Below the pieces are notes generated by a model that searched no databases, had not been told where the DNA came from, and worked only from the letters and a program-made list of their open reading frames with translations. A stretch of 64,000 nt of DNA from Corticium candelabrum. Its lineage: Eukaryota > Porifera > Homoscleromorpha > Homosclerophorida > Plakinidae. Position numbers and translations under genes: made by a program. This document shows positions 54,006-63,115 of the stretch, one piece after another; the first letter of the stretch is position 1, and every line of letters starts with the position of its first letter. The stretch is from NCBI RefSeq assembly GCF_963422355.1, contig NC_085091.1:2701023-2765022 (forward strand), in the 5' to 3' direction.

Positions 54006-54842
54006 ATGTCCTTCAAAGCGACCGTCAGCTTATATGCGTCAGAACACGAAGTAATTCTACATAATGCTGCAACAGCTGGAGAGACGTCCTGGACTAGACT
54101 AGGTAGGTCAAAAGGTCTACTGAAAGGCAGTCTCCACGGACTGTGGACTCATAGCGGCAACGTTCTGGTGCAGTTAGCGATTCCTGCTAGTGATCCTAAT
54201 AGGGTGTCGTGGAGGCGCTTCTGCAGCAAGCAGGAATTATGCGAAGTTGGACAATGGGGAACAGATGAACCGGACACAGTGACTCGTCCTTCACGTCTGG
54301 AATCTACTGTAGGGTATATTTACATCAGATGCTTGTCTGATGGTAAGACTCTAGTGGCCTACTCATTGCCTTCGTCAGAATCTGGGCTCTATAGATACCA
54401 CCAAAGTCCGGCTCAAGTGACAGAGATGAAAGTCCTGTCAGCAGCTAGTCCCTATCGCCCCTCGGAAGTCTCCAGACAGATGCGTACACTAACGGACTCT
54501 GCAAGACCTAGTAGTGTGACAGAAACGAACTCTACGTCGGCACTGTCTGGCCATTGGAGCGAGATACCACAACATTTTGACTTCCTAAGAGAACTCCAAA
54601 GACGACTCAACAGGGACGGTCTCCAGGTAAAGCAATTTCACGAGGAAGCTTCTGATGTCTTTGCTTTCCAGATCAAAAAGGAGTTCAGCAGATTTACGTG
54701 CGCCATTGGCTTTCCACCGGACTTTCCTAGAAAACGGCAAGTGCAGCTGTATGATGGACATGGAGGGGCACCGAAAAATGTCACTCTGTCGCGGACTGCA
54801 AGAGAAGCATTTCATGTTTTACGTCGTAGTATATATAGCTGA
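54006..54842 (+). CDS. pJAB: catalytically dead JAB-like protein, divergent lineage (unit 6)
   Basis: 278 aa from ATG (MSFKATVSLYASEHEVILHN). GSLHGLWTHSGNVLVQLAIP lines up with the ETGGDLFGLW...VVQLVLGP part of active JABs, and VGQWGTDEPD with GEWHSHHTLG, so the metal ligands are missing here too. The YIYIRCLSDGKTLVAYSLP and VTEMKVLSAASPYRPSE segments match the later JAB strands and the VTEGQSPYRRL element. A single C-terminal module follows (about 182-276): HFDFLRELQRRL, LQVKQFHEEASDVFAFQI, AIGFPPDFPRKRQVQLYD. Loss of catalysis therefore predates the split between unit 6 and the main family, which supports a real non-catalytic job. Confidence 0.85.
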   Translation: MSFKATVSLYASEHEVILHNAATAGETSWTRLGRSKGLLKGSLHGLWTHSGNVLVQLAIPASDPNRVSWRRFCSKQELCEVGQWGTDEPDTVTRPSRLESTVGYIYIRCLSDGKTLVAYSLPSSESGLYRYHQSPAQVTEMKVLSAASPYRPSEVSRQMRTLTDSARPSSVTETNSTSALSGHWSEIPQHFDFLRELQRRLNRDGLQVKQFHEEASDVFAFQIKKEFSRFTCAIGFPPDFPRKRQVQLYDGHGGAPKNVTLSRTAREAFHVLRRSIYS

Positions 54843-54998
54843 AGGTCAAAGCAAGGCTAGATGTACTGAGAAGATTACTCAAAACAACTGCGTACGTTAA
54901 ACAATCAAACTAGCATTCAAACTGTAACTAGACAGACTAGATCCATTGTACTCTACATGCATGCGGCAAGATTGCTGTCTTTTCAGACTAAAAGTCAG

Positions 54999-55436
54999 TT
55001 ACATATGTTTCAGATAGTGATCAATGGCATAGCCAGATTTGAGATGGTTTTCAAACGCCTCTAACCACAGTCTCCCCTTGAGGAAAACGAGGTACATTGT
55101 ATTGTTAGCGTCCCACGTTGAAGGTCTATAGTGGCAAATACACAGACACCCATCCATCGTTCCCATAGTGTGGAAGGATTCGTTACCCGGCGGCAGTGGC
55201 TCCCCGTTTCGCTTTCGTAGTTGCTTTGACACAATAGCCAGATTTGGACAAGAGTTTGGCCAGTCATCAGGCACGTATATGCGGAGTGTGTAACGTCCTC
55301 CAACATTGGTACTGAAATCTATCTCCACTTGCGTAGCTCCTCTTCTCGTAGGGTTGCGCCACCTGACGTTTTGAAAGTTCCTCTCCAAAATCTGCTTCTC
55401 CAGCGCCAATCGCCGCTGTTGAGCTGCCGACCACAT
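54999..55436 (-). CDS. E2-like (UBC-fold) conjugating protein, divergent lineage (unit 6)
   Basis: 145 aa, MWSAAQQRRLALEKQIL. Landmarks are kept: RYTLRIYVPDDWPNSCPNL, FHTMGTMDGCLCICHYRPSTW, MYLVFLKGRLWLEAFENH, and YAIDHYLKHM. It has an extra Cys before the C-x-C-H-Y motif. The TG of TGKDID is replaced by SGYAID. Unlike in the main family, it lies downstream of pJAB, convergent with it (156 bp between their stops) and divergent from the E1-like gene that follows. Conservation of the same two cysteines across diverged lineages marks them as functionally important. Confidence 0.8.
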   Translation of the reverse strand: MWSAAQQRRLALEKQILERNFQNVRWRNPTRRGATQVEIDFSTNVGGRYTLRIYVPDDWPNSCPNLAIVSKQLRKRNGEPLPPGNESFHTMGTMDGCLCICHYRPSTWDANNTMYLVFLKGRLWLEAFENHLKSGYAIDHYLKHM

Positions 55437-55715
55437 ACCAAACAGGTTGTTTCCTCTAATTACAAAACAATCTGACCGAAACGACGAGTCAGCGAACTAG
55501 CCCGGATAAACCCCCTCAAGCAGGAAAATCCAATACAGACAATGTTGCAAACTCGTCCGTACAGAAGAATTAGCGAAGTCTTGCGAAAGCCCGAGAGAGC
55601 TGTACCTGAAGTTACGTTTTCTAGCGCGGTCACAAATTGCATTTCATTCAGATTTGCTTTGCGTTCAGTGAGTAGAGCAAACGAACAGTCTAGACAACTC
55701 ACGTCCAAAACATGT

Positions 55716-55780
<65 letters not shown>

Positions 55781-55944
55781 GCGCGCACGCATGCACTCTA
55801 TCTGTATAGGTAGTACGTATTGCAAATTAATGTCAAGAAAAAGTTTGAGGTTGCATGCGCAGAATTCTAGTGACGTCATCGACGTAATCAAACGATATTG
55901 AAATTTCCGGTTTGGATAGGCTCAAAACAGGGCTTGGCAAAAAC
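55437..55944. promoter_or_regulatory. Divergent E2/E1 intergenic region with (AC)n(GC)n
   Basis: The region holds an alternating purine-pyrimidine microsatellite at 55719-55790, (AC) then (GC), which could adopt Z-DNA. A CCGGTTT half-site lies at about 55908-55914. TGACGTCA, a CRE consensus, occurs at 55871-55878. A divergent promoter is expected here. Confidence 0.45.
55719..55790. repeat. (AC)n(GC)n microsatellite
   Basis: About 52 bp of AC followed by about 20 bp of GC, between two divergent genes. Confidence 0.93.
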
Positions 55945-57507
55945 ATGGACAGAGACGGAGCGGCTGGACAGGACGACGAGTGGGATCAATTACTGCGTCC
56001 TCACTTGGCTGATGTGCTTTCTAGACCAGTATCAGCGGTCATCAGTGTAGGAGGTCTACCAGCAGTGAGGATAGCCACGCCAGCAATGCCAACTCCCCAA
56101 ATTCTGCATGATAAGCCCCACACCAAAGAGAGTGAGCCTGGAGCAAGCATTCCAAAGCAGCGGGACGACAACAGATCACAAGAACTTAGTGAAGTGTCTA
56201 AACCAGAGCCAGTAGCTGAGGATGATGGAACTCTAGTTGCAGCTTTCCCACAAATTGATTTTTTAGCTTCTATACAAGCTGCACCAAAATCTGGGCAGCT
56301 TGACGTTAGAATACAAGACGATGGAACCGTGTATCAATTCTACTTTGCAAAACAAGGATCCAATATGGACGACTGTGTACACGCAGTGTATGTTCGTTTC
56401 CCATGCATGCCTCCGCTTGAACAGCTAGAACAGCTTGCTATGAGTATCACAGAAGGTAGCGTTACTCCACTGATGGCAGTTTTTGTCAGTGAGCAGAACG
56501 ATGCAGTCGAAACAGAAATCCCTCCATGCACTGTACTCATCAAACCAACCATGCAGTCATGTTTCAAGCGAGCAGTCATCTCTGGAGATTTAGGTGCATC
56601 ACCGGAATGTCCAATGGCCCAGCATCTGAGTTCAGAAGTGGTTTGTATTGTTGGTTTGGGAAGCCGTGGATCCCAGATTGCTGTACAACTGGCCAAGGAA
56701 GGTGTTAGGCGCTTTATCTTAGTAGACAAGAAGAGACTGACACGAGGTGAAGTGTCCATGCACGCATGCAGTGAAGACGATGTCGGTCGTCTTAAAACTC
56801 TAGCGGTAAAACAGGCAATTACAGCAGCAGTCAATGATGCAATAAAACCTGCACATATAAATGATGGCAGAGAAGCTGAAGTTTCTACTTACTCTATTGA
56901 CATTGCAAAGTACAGCACCAGTCCAGAACTTTTGAATGACATGAAGGAGTGTAAGTTAGTAATTTGCACAACTTCTGGGGCTCATACTTATCAAAATGTC
57001 AACAGTCTCTGTCTCGAACTTCATAAAACAGCCATATTTGGTCTGTCCAGTTCCACAGCTGCACGATGTGAGGTCACGAGGCTCAGAAACTCCCCAGATT
57101 CGCCTTGCTTTGCGTGTACATACACTCATGACTCTCTACAGATGTTCCATCTGGCCACTGAGAAATTTCGAGGGCTCCAGTGTGACATCATGCCTCTTGT
57201 AAACATGGTGAGCAAGATAGCTCTTGTTGAGCTTTGCAAGGGAAAGGACAGCAATATTGAGAGCCTGGGGAAAGACCTTGAGTGTGATAGATACAGATGG
57301 AAGAACAGGCAAGAATGTGATCAGAAGCCGGACACGGTAGATGTCAAATGGGATGATCATCAGATCCTTGCTTGGCAGCCAGTTGCTGCAGTGAGAGACC
57401 TTGAATGTAAAGTCTGTCAGGCGACACGAGGTATTCTACCGTCTGGAGAGACAAATTGGGATGAAACAAAGTATCCTACATCTTTCTTCCGTGAAGACCA
57501 AGATTAG
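55945..57507 (+). CDS. E1/ThiF-like protein with degenerate adenylation site (unit 6)
   Basis: 520 aa from the ATG at 55945 (MDRDGAAGQDDEWDQLL); the upstream in-frame TTG is not a likely start. An acidic and Pro-rich leader (1-90) precedes the same N-terminal domain as in the main family (about 95-200: FPQIDFLASIQAAPKSGQLDV). The Rossmann core keeps GLGSRGSQ (237-244) and DVGRLKT. VDYDRLELNNISRH has become VDKKRLTRGEVSMH, so the second Asp, the Asn pair and the Arg finger are lost. ATDTVQSR has become TTSGAHTYQ. Both CxxC pairs survive (CFAC, CKVC). It may be a pseudo-E1 that binds a modifier or E2 without activating it. No full E1 accompanies it in this unit. Confidence 0.85.
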   Translation: MDRDGAAGQDDEWDQLLRPHLADVLSRPVSAVISVGGLPAVRIATPAMPTPQILHDKPHTKESEPGASIPKQRDDNRSQELSEVSKPEPVAEDDGTLVAAFPQIDFLASIQAAPKSGQLDVRIQDDGTVYQFYFAKQGSNMDDCVHAVYVRFPCMPPLEQLEQLAMSITEGSVTPLMAVFVSEQNDAVETEIPPCTVLIKPTMQSCFKRAVISGDLGASPECPMAQHLSSEVVCIVGLGSRGSQIAVQLAKEGVRRFILVDKKRLTRGEVSMHACSEDDVGRLKTLAVKQAITAAVNDAIKPAHINDGREAEVSTYSIDIAKYSTSPELLNDMKECKLVICTTSGAHTYQNVNSLCLELHKTAIFGLSSSTAARCEVTRLRNSPDSPCFACTYTHDSLQMFHLATEKFRGLQCDIMPLVNMVSKIALVELCKGKDSNIESLGKDLECDRYRWKNRQECDQKPDTVDVKWDDHQILAWQPVAAVRDLECKVCQATRGILPSGETNWDETKYPTSFFREDQD

Positions 57508-58595
57508 AAGAAATGACCAAACTTAATGTCTAGTTTCCGCTATTATCAATTGTTGATTTCTTGCATCCTCTTGTCAAATATTTCTTAGCTGTTTACTTGT
57601 TTGTGATATCACTGAATCTAGCTGCAAATAAAATATGTAATAATTTGCACACCATATCAAAAAAGCAACTAAGACACCTCAAAACCTTATAACTCGCAGT
57701 AGTCATAGTAAGATAATTAGAATTAAACAAAAAGAGGATACCATATTTTCCGCGAACAGTTTCTCATGGGGCACAATTTTTCATAGTCCTGAAACATGAA
57801 ATATTAATTCATTATTTGAGCATGGGCCATGATTATTTTGCAAGCACAAAGACTGTTGCATTGTTCGTTTGCATACCATCAGACTACAAACAATACGAAC
57901 AAACTAGTCTAACTAATCTAATCTTACAGTCTTACGGGTATGTATCCTGGCTACGTTTGCTTTCATGTGAGTCGTATTCCTGGTCTGTTGCATACCTTGA
58001 ATCTTCATGGTCAGTCAGTCAGTGATTCTATCTTCGTGTTCATTTAATCTCAAATGTACTACACATTGATAGATGTGCATGCATATAACTGGCTTTGTAT
58101 ACTACCCCAGTGGGGCACCAATGGAGCTTGGGGCATTATTATTTTGTTATAGGGTCACCATGGGGCAATATTTGAGCATGGGGTACAATTTGATACCGCA
58201 CTATTCGAGAAAATACTGTAATCACTCACTAGAAGTTTCTTGCCCTTGTGGCACTGTACTTTGATCCCAAACGTATAAAACATATTTTTGTGTGTTGTTA
58301 TTCACTTTCATGATGGTGTTTGGGTCTTTACCCCATCTGGGTGCTTGCATGTAAGCCCACTATGGTACACATATTCTGTACAGTCCATATGGTGATCAAT
58401 GACTAGCCTGATCGATATAGATGGACGGCATTACAGTGAGCACGAACTCTGAAACAGCACACTCCAATAACAACCAGAAAAGCACTGAACATGTTGTCAA
58501 TGCAATGACCAGCTGCAGCTAAGTTCACCAGACCACAGAAACTTCTCAACGACAGTCTTGGTTTAACATACAAGTTTAAATTTAAGTTTATATAC

Positions 58596-58604
<9 letters not shown>
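57508..58604. other. Gene-poor spacer after unit 6
   Basis: Possible polyadenylation signal AATAAA near 57627. Recurring words such as TTTGAGCATGGG and TGGGGCA(C/A)(C/A)AT occur at 57770-58200 and suggest old, short tandem duplications. No gene. Confidence 0.4.

Positions 58605-58692
<88 letters not shown>
58605..58692. repeat. (TA)n(CA)n microsatellite
   Basis: About 68 bp of TA followed by about 20 bp of CA. Confidence 0.95.
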
Positions 58693-58693
<1 letters not shown>

Positions 58694-58715
58694 CAAGAGC
58701 TAGCCGTATAAGACC

Positions 58716-59132
58716 ATGCCCCTTTCTATTGTGCAACCCAGATTACTAAACAGAGCAATTGTCTTTTGTTTTTACATATGTTTGAAGTATGATCATTGTT
58801 TTGACTATACAGTTGATGATTCGAATCAACTGCAAAGACTAAATACAGAGTGTTGCTCACATCCCAGTGTCATAGCTTGTAATAGCCATGTACTTTTCCA
58901 GTTTGTAACATTATAGATTGATATCTGGAAGTGAATATATATAGCCAAGTTTCTTTAGCACTGGATTTAATTAACGCATACCAGCAGCAGATCACAACAT
59001 GACCTAGGGTACGTAGTCTGGTATAAATTCAAGGTAAAATTCATTTCTACATATGTTCCTTCCTTCTACTGTGCATCATACTAGGTTAGATTACTTATGC
59101 CACGTGAGGTAGTGCAAGCTCTTTTCAAGACA
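58716..59132. other. Conserved small-protein upstream spacer, left part (unit 7)
   Basis: Aligns with 10600-10985, including TACTAAACGGAGCAATTGT-like and TGATTATTGTTTTGACTA-like words. It is interrupted at about 59133 by the LINE; the rest resumes at about 60618. Confidence 0.55.
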
Positions 59133-59588
59133 TGCCAGATCTGAGAAAGCATTTGACATGGTTAATCGCAAGAGGTTGCTTAGGAAATTGGATCATTTTG
59201 GTTTCAAAGCTATCTGAGTGATATCGTAGTCAATTCGTTAGACTGAATTGTGCCACCTCATCTCTAACTAAATGTTTACGTGGTGTACCTCAGGGCTCCA
59301 AGCTTGGCCCACTACTATTCATTCATATACTAGTGATCTTCCCTTGGCTATCAAACCATCGAAAACTTTTCTGGACACTGATGACACTTGTCTTCTCTCG
59401 ATTGGAAATTCAGCAAGTCAGGTGTGTGAGAAGTTACCAACTGATCTTCATCTATTGTCTGAATGGTTTGATAATAACTTGATGACCTTGAATTAATTGT
59501 CAGATATCTGATTTCCTATTTATTGATAATCAGTTAAACAAGACATCGAATATATCAGATGCTTCAATTTGGATTGGAGAGGTAACTA

Positions 59589-59797
59589 CCCTGAAAGAAG
59601 AAATTTGTGCGGGAGAAAAATTGTGCTCTCTCTAGAAACATCACTACTTGTGCAGAATTAATTTTTGCGACAATAAAGCCATGCGCAATAAAATGATGCG
59701 CAAGGGAAAAATATATGTGGAATATATTTTTTGCGATGTGCTTGTGATCGCACAAAATCGCACGAATTTTCTCCCGCACAAATTTCTTCTTTCAGGG
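59589..59797. mobile_element. Palindromic MITE nested in the LINE
   Basis: A 209 bp element with near-perfect inverted ends CCCTGAAAGAAGAAATTTGT, and TA duplicated on both sides (59587-59588 and 59798-59799). The whole element can fold on itself. The TA target points to a Tc1/mariner-type source. Confidence 0.88.
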
Positions 59798-60540
59798 TAT
59801 ATCAGCATCTCAATCTGCTAAATATTTTAGGAATAACATTTGATGACAAACTCCAGTGGCAATTGCATGTTTATAACATAGTCAAAAGGTTTCATGTAAA
59901 TTGGATGTGCTGAGAAGATATGGTCAGACATCATATGCCTTGTTCTGCCCGTTACACTTTCTACAAGGCAACTATATACAACCAGATCTTGATTACAGAT
60001 CAACTACCTGGGGAGCCTGTGAGAGATCTCAGTTGCTGAGGTCGGAGCAACTTGAAAAGAAAGCTGTCAGAACTATCTGTACGGTTCCTGCAAGAGATAC
60101 AATGCATCTCTTCAGTCAACTCAAGGTTGTCAAATACAATGTACGACATAATTGGTATTTAGTTGCCACTGTCTTCAAATCCCTTAGGGGATATGCCACT
60201 CCTTCTCTTCGGGGTATTTAACATACAAAATATCTGATAGTGACCTCTGAGTAGACTTCAAAGCGAGAGATCTCTTCAAGTGATTAAATACCAAGAATGG
60301 AGTCATACAAGCTAGCGTTCTCTACAATACAGAGGAGCTGTCAAACTGAACTCTCTGTCTTGTGTTCAGAGACTACGTTCACAATATAAGACTAAAGTCG
60401 TTATTCTTTAGTCAGTTTAGTAATTAGTTACCAGTAAATTTCTTGTTGTGTTTATGTTTTATGTATCTTATCAGATGTAAACAGGGTCGCTGGTAGACTA
60501 GCAGACTATGCTGAAGGTGGTTCTCTGTATAAATATATAT

Positions 60541-60557
60541 GTCATCATCATCATCAA

Positions 60558-60617
<60 letters not shown>
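60541..60617. repeat. (CAT)n microsatellite at LINE 3' end
   Basis: A trinucleotide run with one AAC variant near its start. Confidence 0.93.
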
Positions 60618-60620
<3 letters not shown>

Positions 60621-60822
60621 GAAGCATCATGCAGCCTTCTGCTGAAAGTGCCCAATGCACAACTTCCTCTTGAAACCTTTGCAGCACATTTCCCACAGAG
60701 GTGATGTAGATTTGCCTGGATTCCCTAGAATACACAGGGATCACGTTGTGAGAGTCCGAAAGTGCCCATATGTAAATCTCTTGATTTCAGTAGCAGCAGT
60801 TTGACTGCATTCTTGTTGCAAA
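60618..60822. other. Conserved small-protein upstream spacer, right part (unit 7)
   Basis: Aligns with 10990-11216 to within a few bases of the ATG; probable promoter of the small-protein gene. Confidence 0.5.
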
Positions 60823-61068
60823 ATGAGCGATTCGCACGATATTGAGAAATTCATGGAATGTCTCGCCAGAGGACCGAAAGGGGGACAAGAACTGACGTTT
60901 GACCCAAGGTCAGGACGACTTGAGGTGGTGAAGAGCCCGAATAGGGGAAAAGAACTGATGTTTGACCCGAGCACAGGACGTCTTGATGTGCTGAAGCCCG
61001 GCAAATGTAACCCTGATCAGAAAGTGGTAGCAGACATGGCGCAGCAAGGCTTTTTTGATCCATGTTGA
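60823..61068 (+). CDS. Small conserved protein with duplicated beta-hairpin (unit 7)
   Basis: An 81 aa open frame, MSDSHDIEKFMECLARGPKGG. The hairpin unit occurs twice: QELTFDPRSGRLEVVK (22-37) and KELMFDPSTGRLDVLK (43-58). The conserved CNPDQKVVADMAQQGFF block follows, with only PC after it. Other copies have one hairpin. The short end after GFF strengthens the view that the functional protein stops there. It lies upstream of a decayed E1. Internal duplication of the hairpin argues that it is an independent structural or binding motif. Family not recognised. Confidence 0.7.
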   Translation: MSDSHDIEKFMECLARGPKGGQELTFDPRSGRLEVVKSPNRGKELMFDPSTGRLDVLKPGKCNPDQKVVADMAQQGFFDPC

Positions 61069-61444
61069 GGAGCTCCAAAGTACTTAGATAGAAACGTGGT
61101 CTAGATCAGCTTCCTGGTCTGCTAGAACGTAAACTGTTGCATTCTAGAGTTGATTTCTGCGCATTACAGAATCATTATAGTAATTAATAGATTGCGCTTT
61201 GTTCCTCTCACCCTTCCCTATGGTCTAGGCTATCATTTCCTAGCAAAAATAGAAAGAACCTATTATGTTTGAACTCCATCTTGGTTTCCATTTCCTGTCG
61301 AAAGCGAATAGTAATTTGTCCCCGGGGAAGTCGAATGGGAATGCGGAAAATTGTAAACCTTCTATAGAACGCAATATAATAGGCAAACAGCTACAGTTTC
61401 TTGGTTATTCTTCTGAGTTGCGCAGCATGGTAGACTATTCATTT
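61069..61444. other. Spacer between small protein and E1 (unit 7)
   Basis: Aligns well with 11424-11760 of unit 2; no separate gene. Confidence 0.45.
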
Positions 61445-62566
61445 CAATGATGTGGCGATCGTCTGTTTGCAGCCCCATACTCTACTTTCCAAGGACACTG
61501 TCTTTCACTTGGCAGTTTCTCATGGCGAGCAACGACCCTCTAGAGACCCACTTGCACCAGAGAAATGACAGGAAGCTGCAAAAGAATTGGTACCGTCTGT
61601 ACCAAACACTGCCGTACGAATTGTTGTGTTGCTGAGTCAGACGACTTTGATTTTTGTCTTTCTGTTTCCTTTTTTCGCCCAACACAACCACGCCCACTGA
61701 AACTACCATCATATCACCACCAACTTCCAAGCTTTTCCACTCTCGCAGTATCCTTGAAACCGACATCCAACATTGGTAGGCATCATTGGGTTGGGCAGTG
61801 GTGGTTCCCAAGTAGTTGTCAAGCTTGCCAAGGCTAGAGTTGCATGGAAAACTCGTTCTAGTTGATTATATGATCATTTAGAATTGAACGACATATCTAG
61901 ACATGCGTCTGGTTTAATTAAGCGATATTGTGCGTCTGAAGACCATTGCCTTACAGGATTTGTTGCTCAACAAGAGAGACTTATTAATTCTATCAAGACG
62001 TTTGAACTTGACATCAACGAGACCATGCACTCACGACAACTACCCAGCAATGAAAGACAGTCTGCGATTGTGTGACCTCATCATTGCCGCTACTGATAGG
62101 GTGCAAAGTCGTTACTATATCAACACGCTGTCTCTTGAGCTGGGGACAACCACCATTTAGGTAAATGCAGCACAAGAGCTGCTGGAGATGAGGTACCCAG
62201 GGTCCACCCAGGTTCATTTGCATGTCTTGCATGCGTCTACGGTACCATGCAAGTGACGCCTGATGAAGCAGTCAAGCTGTCGCTAGTAGAGCTGTGCCAT
62301 GGTAAACCAAGTGGGATTTCCAGCCTTGAAAGTGAACTGACTTGTGAGTTCTATGGATGGGCCAAGCGGAGAGAGAGCAGGAATTTATGCATTGCACGTC
62401 CTACCCAGAAGGAGGTTTGATAGGTTTGACAAGATGGCTACTCTGCGCTGGTACCCAGTCAGCTTTCAACCCACCCAAATTGCATGAAAATAGGCAACAT
62501 GCTGGCAAGGTTCAACGGATGACCCAAGAGCAGTCTTCTGACACTGTCTTTTTCTGGACATCGTAG
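61445..62566 (+). pseudogene. E1/ThiF-like gene, decayed (unit 7)
   Basis: The start region aligns with 11755-11810 of unit 2, then jumps from TACTTTCC to AAGGACACTGTC, losing about 65 bp of the N-terminal domain. Later parts have several frameshifts and internal losses, for example a damaged region around the GLGSGG motif (61785-61815), a missing stretch after GCAGTC near 62272, and a broken C-terminal CxxC region at 62470-62500. RLCDLIIAATD and a CLACVYGTMQ equivalent are still readable. Non-functional. Confidence 0.85.
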
Positions 62567-63115
62567 AACTTCATTGTGTAGCCAGAATAAACGGCATACT
62601 AAATTTATGATTCTGTGCTTGCAGTGCGACATGAGAGCCATGTTTGTGTGTTTGTTTGAATTAATCATAAAATTCAATGAAAATGTTGCGTACGTTGACC
62701 GCAATAGATCAACTTAGATGTTGCAAGTTAGCATGAGATTACAGTCAATAACTACTGGATGACTAAGAGTAAAGCCTAATTATTGATACAGTAGTACAGT
62801 GTACAACAGCTATATTTCTTCCGCCTTCTGGAGTTTCTTCAGCACAATGACACAGACAACAGTCATCAGTCATAACACTGCCATAATAAACAAATTTTCT
62901 TTGATACGTACAAAGCAACATGCCACATTGTATAGGTGCTGACCGTACAGCCAAAGAACGAGAGCATCAAGCAGCTGCAAAACTGTCTGTTCCAATCTAC
63001 CAGTAGGTATATCAGAAAACAATATAATGATCAAGGAGTCACTGATAATTAAGAATCTTGAAAATCACATTAATTGGTGGTTCTCTTCTGTGAGATTTAG
63101 GATAGTTTGAGGTCC
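62567..63115. other. E1 3' flank and JAB 3' flank (unit 7)
   Basis: Aligns with 51587-51860 and 52083-52400 but lacks the MITE that sits between those in unit 5/6. No gene. Confidence 0.5.

Larger units (their letters stand above)
59133..60617 (+). mobile_element. LINE fragment (CR1/L2/jockey-like reverse transcriptase) with (CAT)n tail
   Basis: RT motifs read on the plus strand: EKAFDMVNRKRLLRKLDHFG, LRGVPQGSKLGPLLF, and FLDTDDTCLLSIGN with LHLLSEWFDNNLMTLN (59272-59496), then GNYIQPDLDYRSTTWG and LEKKAVRTICT. Frameshifts separate these pieces, the 5' end is truncated, and a MITE has inserted at 59589-59797. The element ends in a (CAT)n run at 60541-60617. It splits the conserved spacer of unit 7: host sequence stops after CTCTTTTCA and resumes at GCAGCCTTCTGCTGAA. 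Confidence 0.75.

Noticed and set aside
55719-55790. (AC)n(GC)n tract as a functional Z-DNA switch between E2 and E1
   Set aside because: The sequence could form Z-DNA, but similar microsatellites are scattered through the window without relation to promoters, so no functional claim is made.
55912-55944. Upstream extension of the unit 6 E1-like protein from a TTG
   Set aside because: A non-ATG start is unlikely in this setting; the ATG at 55945 is in frame and sufficient.
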